A DNA stretch of 64,000 nt from Gordius sp. MW1 (GCA_964036665.1 OZ038527.1:11873835-11937834); one strand, 5' to 3'; counted from the stretch's first letter, positions 13,956 through 28,100 are shown. Notes: generated by a model not told the origin, from the letters alone. Numbers and translations: made by a program.

Positions 13956-14089
13956 CAATTCTATGTGAAAGAGCTTGAAAAAATATATAAAAGTAAGCCG
14001 ATTTGAGAATCCTATTATCCTCGATTGACTTCCGAAAAGAGGTTTTAAGCTGCGAGAACTATCATTTTGACAAAAGACAACGTTTTATT

Positions 14090-14116
14090 GTTGCGATTAG
14101 TTTGTTGTATCGCAAC
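14090..14116. repeat. 27-bp dyad (8-bp arms, 11-bp spacer) in the consensus
   Basis: GTTGCGAT at 14090-14097 and ATCGCAAC at 14109-14116 are perfect reverse complements separated by 11 bp. The left arm is nearly constant across the window. The right arm is the most variable short site of the unit: ATCGCAAC (intact), ATCGTAAC, ATCACAAC, ATCAAAC, ATAGCAAC, ATCCCAAC. Only some units can therefore form the hairpin or bind a dimeric protein at this site. It may be a protein-binding dyad, a replication-stalling hairpin, or chance. Confidence 0.75.
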
Positions 14117-14472
14117 GTGAGTGTTTAATTTTTGAAAATTGCTCTATGCGATCATGATTTCAAAGTAATAGTTTTCTGATTCTGATAAATTTTTACTTTA
14201 TATCATGGAAACAATGTCTGAAAACGACAACTTTCATCGGATGAATACGGTTGAAAGAAAAAAATGTGAAAAATTTTGAGGTAAAAATATTTATTTTTTT
14301 CGATTCTATGTGAAAGAGCTTGAAAAAATATATAAAAGTAAGCCGATTTGAGAATCCTATTATCCTCGATTGACTTCCGAAAAGAGGTTTTAAGCTGCGA
14401 GAACTATCATTTTGACAAAAGACAACGTTTTATTGTTGCGATTAGTTTGCTGTATCGTAACGTGAGTGCTTA

Positions 14473-17400
14473 ATTTTTGAAAATTGCTCTATGCGATCAT
14501 GATTTCAAAGTAATAGTTTTCTGATTCTGATAAATTTTTACTTTTTATCATGGAAACAATGTCTGAAAACGACAACTTTCATCGGATGAATACGGTTGAA
14601 AGAAAAAAATGTGAAAAATTTTGAGGTAAAAATATTTATTTTTTTCGATTCTATGTGAAAGAGCTTGAAAAAATATATAAAAGTAAGCCGATTTGAGAAT
14701 CCTATTATCCTCGATTGACTTCCGAAAAGAGGCTTTAAGTTGCGAGAACTATCATTTTGACAAAAAATAACGTTTTATTGTTGCGATTAGTTTGTTGTAT
14801 CACAACGTGAGTGCTTAATTTTTGAAAACTGCTCTATGCAATCATGATTTCAAAGTAATAGTTTTCTGATTCTGATAAATTTTTACTTTTTATCATGGAA
14901 ACAACGTCTGAAAACGACAACTTTCATCGGATGAATACGGTTGAAACAAAAAAATGTGAAAAATTTTGAGGTAAAAATATTTGTTTTTTTCGATTCTATG
15001 TGAAAGAGCTTGAAAAAATATATAAAAGTAAGCCGATTTGAGAATCCTATTATCCTCGATTGACTTCCGAAAAGAGGTTTTAAGCTGCGAGAACTATCAT
15101 TTTGACAAAAGACAACGTTTTATTGTTGCGATTAGTTTGCTGTATCGTAACGTGAGTGCTTAATTTTTGAAAATTGCTCTATGCGATCATGATTTCAAAG
15201 TAATAGTTTTCTGATTCTGATAAATTTTTACTTTTTATCATGGAAACAACTTCTGAAAACGACAACTTTCATCGGATGAATACGGTTGAAAGAAAAAAAT
15301 ATGAAAAATTTTGAGGTAAAAATATTTGTTTTTTTCGATTCTATGTGAAAGAGCTTGAAAAATTATATAAGAGTAAGCCGATTTGAGAATCCTATTATCC
15401 TCGCTTGACTTCCGAAAAGAGGTTTTAAGCTGCGAGAACTATCATTTTGACAAAAGACAACGTTTTATTGTTGCGATTAGTTTGTTGTATCGTAACGTGA
15501 GTTTTTAATTTTTGAAATCTGCTCTATGCGATCATGATTTCAAAGTAATAGTTTTCTGATTGTGATAAATTTTTACTTTTTATCATATAAACCACGTCTG
15601 AAAACGACAACTTTTATCGGATGAATACGGTTGAAAGAAAAAAATGTGAAAAATTTTGAGGTAAAAATATTTATTTTTTTCGATTCTATGTGAAAGAGCT
15701 TGAAAAAATATATAAAAGTAAGCCGATTTGAGAATCCTATTATCCTCGATTGACTTCCGAAAAGAGGTTTTAAGCTGCGAGAACTATCATTTTGACAAAA
15801 CAACGTTTTATTGTTGCGATTAGTTTGTTGTATCGCAACGTGAGTGCTTAATTTTTGAAAATTGCTCTATGCGATCATGATTTCAAAGTAATAGTTTTCT
15901 GATTCTGATAAATTTTTACTTTTTATCATGGAAACAACGTCTGAAAACGACAACTTTCATCGGATGAATACTGTTGAATAAAAAAATGTGAAAAATTTTG
16001 AGGTAAAAATATTCATTTTTTTCGATTCTATGTGAAAGAGCGTAAAAAAATATATAAAAATAAGCCAATTTGAGAATCCTATTATCCTCGATTGACTTCC
16101 GAAAAGAGGTTTTAAGCTGCGAGAACTATCATTTTGACAAAAGACAGCGTTTTATTGTTGCGATTAGTTTGTTGTATCAAACGTGAGTGCTTAATTTTTG
16201 AAAACTGCTCTATGCAATCATGATTTCAAAGTAATAGTTTTCTGATTCTGATAAATTTTTACTTTTTATCATGGAAACAACGTCTGAAAACGACAACTTT
16301 CATCGGATGAATACGGTTGAAAGAAAAAAATGTGAAAAATTTTGAGGTAAAAATATTTATTTTTTTCGATTCTATGTGAAAGATCTTGAAAAAATATATA
16401 AAAGTAAGCCGATTTGAGAATCCTATTATCCTCGATTGACTTCCGAAAAGAGGTTTTAAGCTGCGAGAACTATCATTTTGACAAAAGACAACGTTTTATT
16501 GTTGCGATTAGTTTGTTGTATAGCAACGTGAGTTTTTAATTTTTGAAATCTGCTCTATGCGATCATGATTTCAAAGTAATAGTTTTCTGATTGTGATAAA
16601 TTTTTACTTTTTATCATATAAACCACGTCTGAAAACGACAACTTTTATCGGATGAATACGGTTGAAAGAAAAAAATGTGAAAAATTTTGAGATAAAAATA
16701 TTTATTTTTTTCGATTCTATGTGAAAGAGCTTGAAAAAATATATAAAAATAAGCCAATTTGAGAATCCTATTATCCTCGATTGACTTCCGAAAAGAGGTT
16801 TTAAGCTGCGAGAACTATCATTTTGACAAAAGACAACGTTTTATTGTTGCGATTAGTTTGTTGTATCAAACGTGAGTGCTTAATTTTTGAAAACTGCTCT
16901 ATGCAATCATGATTTCAAAGTAATAGTTTTCTGATTCTGATAAATTTTTACTTTTTATCATGGAAACAATGTCTGAAAACGACAACTTTCATCGGATGAA
17001 TACGGTTGAAAGAAAAAAATGTGAAAAATTTTGAGGTAAAAATATTTATTTTTTTCGATTCTATGTGAAAGAGCTTGAAAAAATATATAAAAGTAAGCCG
17101 ATTTGAGAATCCTATTATCCTCGATTGACTTCCGAAAAGAGGTTTTAAGCTGCGAGAACTATCATTTTGACAAAAGACAACGTTTTATTGTTGCGATTAG
17201 TTTGTTGTATCGCAACGTGAGTGCTTAATTTTTGAAAATTGCTCTATGCGATCATGATTTCAAAGTAATAGTTTTCTGATTCTGATAAATTTTACTTTTT
17301 ATCATGGAAACAACGTCTGAAAACGACAACTTTCATCGGATGAATACGGTTGAAAGAAAAAAATGTGAAAAATTTTGAGGTAAAAATATTTATTTTTTTT

Positions 17401-20400
17401 CGATTCTATGTGAAAGAGCGTAAAAACAAATATAAAAATAAGCCAATTTGAGAATCCTATTATCCTCGATTGACTTCCGAAAAGAGGCTTTAAGTTGCGA
17501 GAACTATCATTTTGACAAAAGACAACGTTTTATTGTTGCGATTAGTTTGTTGTATCACAACGTGAGTGCTTAATTTTTGAAAACTGCTCTATGCAATCAT
17601 GATTTCAAAGTAATAGTTTTCTGATTCTGATAAATTTTTACTTTTTATCATGGAAACAACGTCTGAAAACGACAACTTTCATCGGATGAATACGGTTGAA
17701 AGAAATAAATGTGAAAAATTTTGAGGTAAAAATATTCATTTTTTTCGATTCTATGTAAAAGAGCGTAAAAAAATATATAAAAATAAGCCAATTTGAGAAT
17801 CCTATTATCCTCGATTGACTTCCGAAAAGAGGTTTTAAGCTGCGAGAACTATCATTTTGACAAAAGACAACGTTTTATTGTGGCGATTAGTTTGTTGTAT
17901 CGCAACGTGAGTTTTTAATTTTTGAAAACTGCTCTATGCGATCATGATTTCAAAGTAATAGTTTTCTGATTCTGATAAATTTTTACTTTTTATCATATTA
18001 ACCACGTCTGAAAACGACAACTTTTATCGGATGAATACGGTTGAAAGAAAAAAATGTGAAAATTTTGAGGTAAAAATATTTATTTTTTTCGATTCTATGT
18101 GAAAGAGCTTAAAAAAATATATAAAAGTAAGCCGATTTGAGAATCCTATTATCCTCGATTGACTTCCGAAAAGAGGTTTTAATCTGCGAGAACTATCATT
18201 TTGACCAAACAACGTTTTATTGTTGCGATTAGTTTGTTGTATCGCAACGTGAATGCTTAATTTTTGAAAATTGCTCTATGCGATCATGATTTCAAAGTAA
18301 TAGTTTTCTGATTCTGATAAATTTTTACTTTTTATCATGGAAACAACGTCTGAAAACGACAACTTTCATCGGATGAATACGGTTGAAAGAAAAAAATGTG
18401 AAAAATTTTGAGGTAAAAATATTTATTTTTTTCGATTCTATGTGAAAGATCTTGAAAAAATATATAAAAGTAAGCCGATTTGAGAATCCTATTATCCTCG
18501 ATTAACTTCCGAAAAGAGGTTTTAAGCTGCGAGAACTATCATTTTGACAAAACAACGTTTTATTGTTGCGATTAGTTTGTTGTATCGCAACGTGAGTGCT
18601 TAATTTTTGAAAATTGCTCTATGCGATCATGATTTCAAAGTAATAGTTTTCTGATTCTGATAAATTTTTACTTTTTATCATGGAAACAACGTCTGAAAAC
18701 GACAACTTTCATCGGATGAATACTGTTGAATAAAAAAATGTGAAAAATTTTGAGGTAAAAATATTCATTTTTTTCGATTCTATGTGAAAGAGCTTGAAAA
18801 AATATATAAAAGTAAGCCGATTTGAGAATCCTATTACCCTCGATTGACTTCCGAAAAGAGGTTTTAAGCTGCGAGAACTATCATTTTGACAAAAGACATC
18901 GTTTTATTGTTGCGATTAGTTTGTTGTATAGCAACGTGAGTTTTTAATTTTTGAAATCTGCTCTATGCGATCATGATTTCAAAGTAATAGTTTTCTGATT
19001 GTGATAAATTTTTACTTTTTATCATATAAACCACGTCTGAAAACGACAACTTTTATCGGATGAATACGGTTGAAAGAAAAAAATGTGAAAAATTTTGAGG
19101 TAAAAATATTTATTTTTTTCGATTCTATGTGAAAGAGCTTGAAAAAATATATAAAAATAAGCCAATTTGAGAATCCTATTATCCTCGATTGACTTCCGAA
19201 AAGAGGTTTTAAGCTGCGAGAACTATCATTTTGACAAAAGACAACGTTTTATTGTTGCGATTAGTTTGTTGTATCGCAACGTGAGTGCTTAATTTTTGAA
19301 AATTGCTCTATGCGATCATGATTTCAAAGTAATAGTTTTCTGATTCTGATAAATTTTTACTTTTTATCATGGAAACAACGTCTGAATACGACAACTTTCA
19401 TCGGATGAATACGGTTGAAAGAAAAAAATGTGAAAAATTTTGAGGTAAAAATATTTATTTTTTTTCGATTCTATGTGAAAGAGCGTAAAAACAAATATAA
19501 AAATAAGCCAATTTGAGAATCCTATTATCCTCGATTGACTTCCGAAAAGAGGCTTTAAGTTGCGAGAACTATCATTTTGACAAAAGACAACGTTTTATTG
19601 TTGCGATTAGTTTGTTGTATCACAACGTGAGTGCTTAATTTTTGAAAACTGCTCTATGAAATCATGATTTCAAAGTAATAGTTTTCTGATTCTGATAAAT
19701 TTTTACTTTTTATCATGGAAACAACGTCTGAAAACGACAACTTTCATCGGATGAATACGGTTGAAAGAAATAAATGTGAAAAATTTTGAGGTAAAAATAT
19801 TCATTTTTTTCGATTCTATGTAAAAGAGCGTAAAAAAATATATAAAAATAAGCCAATTTGAGAATCCTATTATCCTCGATTGACTTCCGAAAAGAGGTTT
19901 TAAGCTGCGAGAACTATCATTTTGACAAAAGACAACGTTTTATTGTTGCGATTAGTTTGTTGTATCAAACGTGAGTGCTTAATTTTTGAAAACTGCTCTA
20001 TGCAATCATGATTTCAAAGTAATAGTTTTCTGATTCTGATAAATTTTTACTTTTTATCATGGAAACAACGTCTGAAAACGACAACTTTCATCGGATGAAT
20101 ACGGTTGAATAAAAAAATGTGAAAAATTTTGAGGTAAAAATATTCATTTTTTTCGATTCTATGTGAAAGAGCGTAAAAAAATATATAAAAGCCAATTTGA
20201 GAATCCTAATATCCTCGATTGACTTCCGAAAAGAGGTTTTAAGCTGCGAGAACTATCATTTTGACAAAAGACAACGTTTTATTGTTGCGATTAGTTTGTT
20301 GTATCGCAACGTGAGTGCTTAATTTTTGAAAATTGCTCTATGCGATTCAATTTCAAAGTAATAGTTTTCTGATTCTGATAAATTTTTACTTTTTATCATG

Positions 20401-21697
20401 GAAACAACGTCTAAAAACGACACCTTTCATCGGATGAATACGGTTGAAAGAAAAAAATGTGAAAAATTTTGAGTTAAAAATATTTATTTTTTTCGATTCT
20501 ATGTGAAAGAGCGTAAAAAAATATATAAAAATAAGCCAACTTGAGAATCCTATTATCCTCGATTGACTTCCGAAAAGAGGCTTTAAGTTGCGAGAACTAT
20601 CATTTTGACAAAAGACAACGTTTTATTGTTGCGATTAGTTTGTTGTATCGCAACGTGAGTTTTTAATTTTTGAAAACTGCTCTATGCGATCATGATTTCA
20701 AAGTAATAGTTTTCTGATTCTGATAAATTTTTACTTTTTATCATATTAACCACGTCTGAAAACGACAACTTTTATCGGATGAATACGGTTGAAAGAAAAA
20801 AATGTGAAAATTTTGAGGTAAAAATATTTATTTTTTTCGATTCTATGTGAAAGAGCTTAAAAAAATATATAAAAGTAAGCCGATTTGAGAATCCTATTAT
20901 CCTCGATTGACTTCCGAAAAAAAGGTTTTAATCTGCGAGAACTATCATTTTGACCAAACAACGTTTTATTGTTGCGATTAGTTTGTTGTATCGCAACGTG
21001 AATGCTTAATTTTTGAAAATTGCTCTATGCGATCATGATTTCAAAGTAATAGTTTTCTGATTCTGATAAATTTTTACTTTTTATCATGGAAACAACTTCT
21101 GAAAACGACAACTTTCATCGGATGAATACGGTTGAAAGAAAAAAATGTGAAAAATTTTGAGGTAAAAATATTTATTTTTTTTCGATTCTATGTGAAAGAG
21201 CGTAAAAACAAATATAAAAATAAGCCAATTTGAGAATCCTATTATCCTCGATTGACTTCCGAAAAGAGGCTTTAAGTTGCGAGAACTATCATTTTGACAA
21301 AAGACAACGTTTTATTGTTGCGATTAGTTTGTTGTATCACAACGTGAGTGCTTAATTTTTGAAAACTGCTCTATGCAATCATGATTTCAAAGTAATAGTT
21401 TTCTGATTCTGATAAATTTTTACTTTTTATCATGGAAACAACGTCTGAAAACGACAACTTTTATCGGATGAATACGGTTGAAAGAAAAAAATGTGAAAAT
21501 TTTGAGGTAAAAATATTTATTTTTTTCGATTCTATGTGAAAGAGCTTAAAAAAATATATAAAAGTAAGCCGATTTGAGAATCCTATTATCCTCGATTGAC
21601 TTCCGAAAAAAAGGTTTTAACCTGCGAGAACTATCATTTTGACCAAACAACGTTTTATTGTTGCGATTAGTTTGCTGTATCGTAACGTGAGTGCTTA
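14473..21697 (+). repeat. HOR block, 21 units, 7225 bp (copy A)
   Basis: Marks are 14473, 14818, 15163, 15508, 15851, 16194, 16539, 16883, 17228, 17573, 17918, 18260, 18603, 18947, 19292, 19638, 19982, 20322, 20666, 21009 and 21355. Diagnostic units include GTGGCGATT at 17880, ATATTAACC at 17995 and 20745, GACCAAACAACG near 18205, the shortened ATATATAAAAGCC near 20190 and TGCGATTCAAT near 20341. The order recurs 7225 bp downstream as far as about 28315; the last unit and a half (about 21090-21665) is not shared. Confidence 0.93.
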
Positions 21698-24600
21698 ATT
21701 TTTGAAAATTGCTCTATGCGATCATGATTTCAAAGTAATAGTTTTCTGATTCTGATAAATTTTTACTTTTTATCATGGAAACAATGTCTGAAAACGACAA
21801 CTTTCATCGGATGAATACGGTTGAAAGAAAAAAATGTGAAAAATTTTGAGGTAAAAATATTTATTTTTTTCGATTCTATGTGAAAGAGCTTGAAAAAATA
21901 TATAAAAGTAAGCCGATTTGAGAATCCTATTATCCTCGATTGACTTCCGAAAAGAGGCTTTAAGTTGCGAGAACTATCATTTTGACAAAAAATAACGTTT
22001 TATTGTTGCGATTAGTTTGTTGTATCACAACGTGAGTGCTTAATTTTTGAAAACTGCTCTATGCAATCATGATTTCAAAGTAATAGTTTTCTGATTCTGA
22101 TAAATTTTTACTTTTTATCATGGAAACAACGTCTGAAAACGACAACTTTCATCGGATGAATACGGTTGAAACAAAAAAATGTGAAAAATTTTGAGGTAAA
22201 AATATTTGTTTTTTTCGATTCTATGTGAAAGAGCTTGAAAAAATATATAAAAGTAAGCCGATTTGAGAATCCTATTATCCTCGATTGACTTCCGAAAAGA
22301 GGTTTTAAGCTGCGAGAACTATCATTTTGACAAAAGACAACGTTTTATTGTTGCGATTAGTTTGCTGTATCGTAACGTGAGTGCTTAATTTTTGAAAATT
22401 GCTCTATGCGATCATGATTTCAAAGTAATAGTTTTCTGATTCTGATAAATTTTTACTTTTTATCATGGAAACAACTTCTGAAAACGACAACTTTCATCGG
22501 ATGAATACGGTTGAAAGAAAAAAATATGAAAAATTTTGAGGTAAAAATATTTGTTTTTTTCGATTCTATGTGAAAGAGCTTGAAAAATTATATAAGAGTA
22601 AGCCGATTTGAGAATCCTATTATCCTCGCTTGACTTCCGAAAAGAGGTTTTAAGCTGCGAGAACTATCATTTTGACAAAAGACAACGTTTTATTGTTGCG
22701 ATTAGTTTGTTGTATCGTAACGTGAGTTTTTAATTTTTGAAATCTGCTCTATGCGATCATGATTTCAAAGTAATAGTTTTCTGATTGTGATAAATTTTTA
22801 CTTTTTATCATATAAACCACGTCTGAAAACGACAACTTTTATCGGATGAATACGGTTGAAAGAAAAAAATGTGAAAAATTTTGAGGTAAAAATATTTATT
22901 TTTTTCGATTCTATGTGAAAGAGCTTGAAAAAATATATAAAAGTAAGCCGATTTGAGAATCCTATTATCCTCGATTGACTTCCGAAAAGAGGTTTTAAGC
23001 TGCGAGAACTATCATTTTGACAAAACAACGTTTTATTGTTGCGATTAGTTTGTTGTATCGCAACGTGAGTGCTTAATTTTTGAAAATTGCTCTATGCGAT
23101 CATGATTTCAAAGTAATAGTTTTCTGATTCTGATAAATTTTTACTTTTTATCATGGAAACAACGTCTGAAAACGACAACTTTCATCGGATGAATACTGTT
23201 GAATAAAAAAATGTGAAAAATTTTGAGGTAAAAATATTCATTTTTTTCGATTCTATGTGAAAGAGCGTAAAAAAATATATAAAAATAAGCCAATTTGAGA
23301 ATCCTATTATCCTCGATTGACTTCCGAAAAGAGGTTTTAAGCTGCGAGAACTATCATTTTGACAAAAGACAGCGTTTTATTGTTGCGATTAGTTTGTTGT
23401 ATCAAACGTGAGTGCTTAATTTTTGAAAACTGCTCTATGCAATCATGATTTCAAAGTAATAGTTTTCTGATTCTGATAAATTTTTACTTTTTATCATGGA
23501 AACAACGTCTGAAAACGACAACTTTCATCGGATGAATACGGTTGAAAGAAAAAAATGTGAAAAATTTTGAGGTAAAAATATTTATTTTTTTCGATTCTAT
23601 GTGAAAGATCTTGAAAAAATATATAAAAGTAAGCCGATTTGAGAATCCTATTATCCTCGATTGACTTCCGAAAAGAGGTTTTAAGCTGCGAGAACTATCA
23701 TTTTGACAAAAGACAACGTTTTATTGTTGCGATTAGTTTGTTGTATAGCAACGTGAGTTTTTAATTTTTGAAATCTGCTCTATGCGATCATGATTTCAAA
23801 GTAATAGTTTTCTGATTGTGATAAATTTTTACTTTTTATCATATAAACCACGTCTGAAAACGACAACTTTTATCGGATGAATACGGTTGAAAGAAAAAAA
23901 TGTGAAAAATTTTGAGATAAAAATATTTATTTTTTTCGATTCTATGTGAAAGAGCTTGAAAAAATATATAAAAATAAGCCAATTTGAGAATCCTATTATC
24001 CTCGATTGACTTCCGAAAAGAGGTTTTAAGCTGCGAGAACTATCATTTTGACAAAAGACAACGTTTTATTGTTGCGATTAGTTTGTTGTATCAAACGTGA
24101 GTGCTTAATTTTTGAAAACTGCTCTATGCAATCATGATTTCAAAGTAATAGTTTTCTGATTCTGATAAATTTTTACTTTTTATCATGGAAACAATGTCTG
24201 AAAACGACAACTTTCATCGGATGAATACGGTTGAAAGAAAAAAATGTGAAAAATTTTGAGGTAAAAATATTTATTTTTTTCGATTCTATGTGAAAGAGCT
24301 TGAAAAAATATATAAAAGTAAGCCGATTTGAGAATCCTATTATCCTCGATTGACTTCCGAAAAGAGGTTTTAAGCTGCGAGAACTATCATTTTGACAAAA
24401 GACAACGTTTTATTGTTGCGATTAGTTTGTTGTATCGCAACGTGAGTGCTTAATTTTTGAAAATTGCTCTATGCGATCATGATTTCAAAGTAATAGTTTT
24501 CTGATTCTGATAAATTTTACTTTTTATCATGGAAACAACGTCTGAAAACGACAACTTTCATCGGATGAATACGGTTGAAAGAAAAAAATGTGAAAAATTT

Positions 24601-25142
24601 TGAGGTAAAAATATTTATTTTTTTTCGATTCTATGTGAAAGAGCGTAAAAACAAATATAAAAATAAGCCAATTTGAGAATCCTATTATCCTCGATTGACT
24701 TCCGAAAAGAGGCTTTAAGTTGCGAGAACTATCATTTTGACAAAAGACAACGTTTTATTGTTGCGATTAGTTTGTTGTATCACAACGTGAGTGCTTAATT
24801 TTTGAAAACTGCTCTATGCAATCATGATTTCAAAGTAATAGTTTTCTGATTCTGATAAATTTTTACTTTTTATCATGGAAACAACGTCTGAAAACGACAA
24901 CTTTCATCGGATGAATACGGTTGAAAGAAATAAATGTGAAAAATTTTGAGGTAAAAATATTCATTTTTTTCGATTCTATGTAAAAGAGCGTAAAAAAATA
25001 TATAAAAATAAGCCAATTTGAGAATCCTATTATCCTCGATTGACTTCCGAAAAGAGGTTTTAAGCTGCGAGAACTATCATTTTGACAAAAGACAACGTTT
25101 TATTGTGGCGATTAGTTTGTTGTATCGCAACGTGAGTTTTTA
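21698..25142 (+). repeat. First ten units of the second 7225-bp copy
   Basis: Marks equal those of 14473-17573 plus 7225: 21698, 22043, 22388, 22733, 23076, 23419, 23764, 24108, 24453 and 24798. The sequence follows the earlier copy very closely, even repeating the single missing T in GATAAATTTTACTTT (17286 and 24511). The copy continues into the next region, where it overlaps the start of the 5497-bp HOR. Confidence 0.92.
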
Positions 25143-28100
25143 ATTTTTGAAAACTGCTCTATGCGATCATGATTTCAAAGTAATAGTTTTCTGATTCTGA
25201 TAAATTTTTACTTTTTATCATATTAACCACGTCTGAAAACGACAACTTTTATCGGATGAATACGGTTGAAAGAAAAAAATGTGAAAATTTTGAGGTAAAA
25301 ATATTTATTTTTTTCGATTCTATGTGAAAGAGCTTAAAAAAATATATAAAAGTAAGCCGATTTGAGAATCCTATTATCCTCGATTGACTTCCGAAAAGAG
25401 GTTTTAATCTGCGAGAACTATCATTTTGACCAAACAACGTTTTATTGTTGCGATTAGTTTGTTGTATCGCAACGTGAATGCTTAATTTTTGAAAATTGCT
25501 CTATGCGATCATGATTTCAAAGTAATAGTTTTCTGATTCTGATAAATTTTTACTTTTTATCATGGAAACAACGTCTGAAAACGACAACTTTCATCGGATG
25601 AATACGGTTGAAAGAAAAAAATGTGAAAAATTTTGAGGTAAAAATATTTATTTTTTTCGATTCTATGTGAAAGATCTTGAAAAAATATATAAAAGTAAGC
25701 CGATTTGAGAATCCTATTATCCTCGATTAACTTCCGAAAAGAGGTTTTAAGCTGCGAGAACTATCATTTTGACAAAACAACGTTTTATTGTTGCGATTAG
25801 TTTGTTGTATCGCAACGTGAGTGCTTAATTTTTGAAAATTGCTCTATGCGATCATGATTTCAAAGTAATAGTTTTCTGATTCTGATAAATTTTTACTTTT
25901 TATCATGGAAACAACGTCTGAAAACGACAACTTTCATCGGATGAATACTGTTGAATAAAAAAATGTGAAAAATTTTGAGGTAAAAATATTCATTTTTTTC
26001 GATTCTATGTGAAAGAGCTTGAAAAAATATATAAAAGTAAGCCGATTTGAGAATCCTATTACCCTCGATTGACTTCCGAAAAGAGGTTTTAAGCTGCGAG
26101 AACTATCATTTTGACAAAAGACATCGTTTTATTGTTGCGATTAGTTTGTTGTATAGCAACGTGAGTTTTTAATTTTTGAAATCTGCTCTATGCGATCATG
26201 ATTTCAAAGTAATAGTTTTCTGATTGTGATAAATTTTTACTTTTTATCATATAAACCACGTCTGAAAACGACAACTTTTATCGGATGAATACGGTTGAAA
26301 GAAAAAAATGTGAAAAATTTTGAGGTAAAAATATTTATTTTTTTCGATTCTATGTGAAAGAGCTTGAAAAAATATATAAAAATAAGCCAATTTGAGAATC
26401 CTATTATCCTCGATTGACTTCCGAAAAGAGGTTTTAAGCTGCGAGAACTATCATTTTGACAAAAGACAACGTTTTATTGTTGCGATTAGTTTGTTGTATC
26501 GCAACGTGAGTGCTTAATTTTTGAAAATTGCTCTATGCGATCATGATTTCAAAGTAATAGTTTTCTGATTCTGATAAATTTTTACTTTTTATCATGGAAA
26601 CAACGTCTGAATACGACAACTTTCATCGGATGAATACGGTTGAAAGAAAAAAATGTGAAAAATTTTGAGGTAAAAATATTTATTTTTTTTCGATTCTATG
26701 TGAAAGAGCGTAAAAACAAATATAAAAATAAGCCAATTTGAGAATCCTATTATCCTCGATTGACTTCCGAAAAGAGGCTTTAAGTTGCGAGAACTATCAT
26801 TTTGACAAAAGACAACGTTTTATTGTTGCGATTAGTTTGTTGTATCACAACGTGAGTGCTTAATTTTTGAAAACTGCTCTATGAAATCATGATTTCAAAG
26901 TAATAGTTTTCTGATTCTGATAAATTTTTACTTTTTATCATGGAAACAACGTCTGAAAACGACAACTTTCATCGGATGAATACGGTTGAAAGAAATAAAT
27001 GTGAAAAATTTTGAGGTAAAAATATTCATTTTTTTCGATTCTATGTAAAAGAGCGTAAAAAAATATATAAAAATAAGCCAATTTGAGAATCCTATTATCC
27101 TCGATTGACTTCCGAAAAGAGGTTTTAAGCTGCGAGAACTATCATTTTGACAAAAGACAACGTTTTATTGTTGCGATTAGTTTGTTGTATCAAACGTGAG
27201 TGCTTAATTTTTGAAAACTGCTCTATGCAATCATGATTTCAAAGTAATAGTTTTCTGATTCTGATAAATTTTTACTTTTTATCATGGAAACAACGTCTGA
27301 AAACGACAACTTTCATCGGATGAATACGGTTGAATAAAAAAATGTGAAAAATTTTGAGGTAAAAATATTCATTTTTTTCGATTCTATGTGAAAGAGCGTA
27401 AAAAAATATATAAAAGCCAATTTGAGAATCCTATTATCCTCGATTGACTTCCGAAAAGAGGTTTTAAGCTGCGAGAACTATCATTTTGACAAAAGACAAC
27501 GTTTTATTGTTGCGATTAGTTTGTTGTATCGCAACGTGAGTGCTTAATTTTTGAAAATTGCTCTATGCGATTCAATTTCAAAGTAATAGTTTTCTGATTC
27601 TGATAAATTTTTACTTTTTATCATGGAAACAACGTCTAAAAACGACACCTTTCATCGGATGAATACGGTTGAAAGAAAAAAATGTGAAAAATTTTGAGTT
27701 AAAAATATTTATTTTTTTCGATTCTATGTGAAAGAGCGTAAAAAAATATATAAAAATAAGCCAACTTGAGAATCCTATTATCCTTGATTGACTTCCGAAA
27801 AGAGGCTTTAAGTTGCGAGAACTATCATTTTGACAAAAGACAACGTTTTATTGTTGCGATTAGTTTGTTGTATCGCAACGTGAGTTTTTAATTTTTGAAA
27901 ACTGCTCTATGCGATCATGATTTCAAAGTAATAGTTTTCTGATTCTGATAAATTTTTACTTTTTATCATATTAACCACGTCTGAAAACGACAACTTTTAT
28001 CGGATGAATACGGTTGAAAGAAAAAAATGTGAAAATTTTGAGGTAAAAATATTTATTTTTTTCGATTCTATGTGAAAGAGCTTAAAAAAATATATAAAAG

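Larger units (their letters stand above)
13783..14127 (+). repeat. Reference monomer, 345 bp, close to consensus
   Basis: This unit is exactly 345 bp and differs from my hand consensus at only two places that I see: TTCAATTC for TTCGATTC, and GTGTTTAA for GTGCTTAA. It contains, in order, an 8-bp palindrome (13806-13813), an A/T-tract block (13908-13955), a TATATAAAAG string (13984-13993) and a 27-bp dyad (14090-14116). Its length is about two nucleosome repeats (2 x 172), as in many satellites. I found no convincing internal half-unit repeat, so it is a simple monomer rather than an evident dimer. Confidence 0.9.
11374..14472 (+). repeat. Nine units with a 1377-bp (4-unit) offset
   Basis: Marks are 11374, 11718, 12062, 12406, 12750, 13095, 13439, 13783 and 14128. 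The first two units repeat the opening of the previous HOR, then the order changes. Units 11718-12406 match 13095-13783 at offset 1377, including a unit with GATCTTGAAAAAAATAT at 12062 and 13439. ACTTTATATCATGG marks the units at 13095 and 14128. The 12406 unit joins GATTCTGAT to ATATAAACC, two sites linked differently in most earlier units, so it looks recombinant. Confidence 0.85.

Noticed and set aside
14090-14116. CENP-B box
   Set aside because: The required TTCG, A and CGGG positions are not present together anywhere in the consensus on either strand.
13783-14127. 345-bp unit as a dimer of a 172-bp ancestor
   Set aside because: The two halves share only low-complexity A/T runs and short words such as TGTGAAA. 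I see no consistent alignment by eye.
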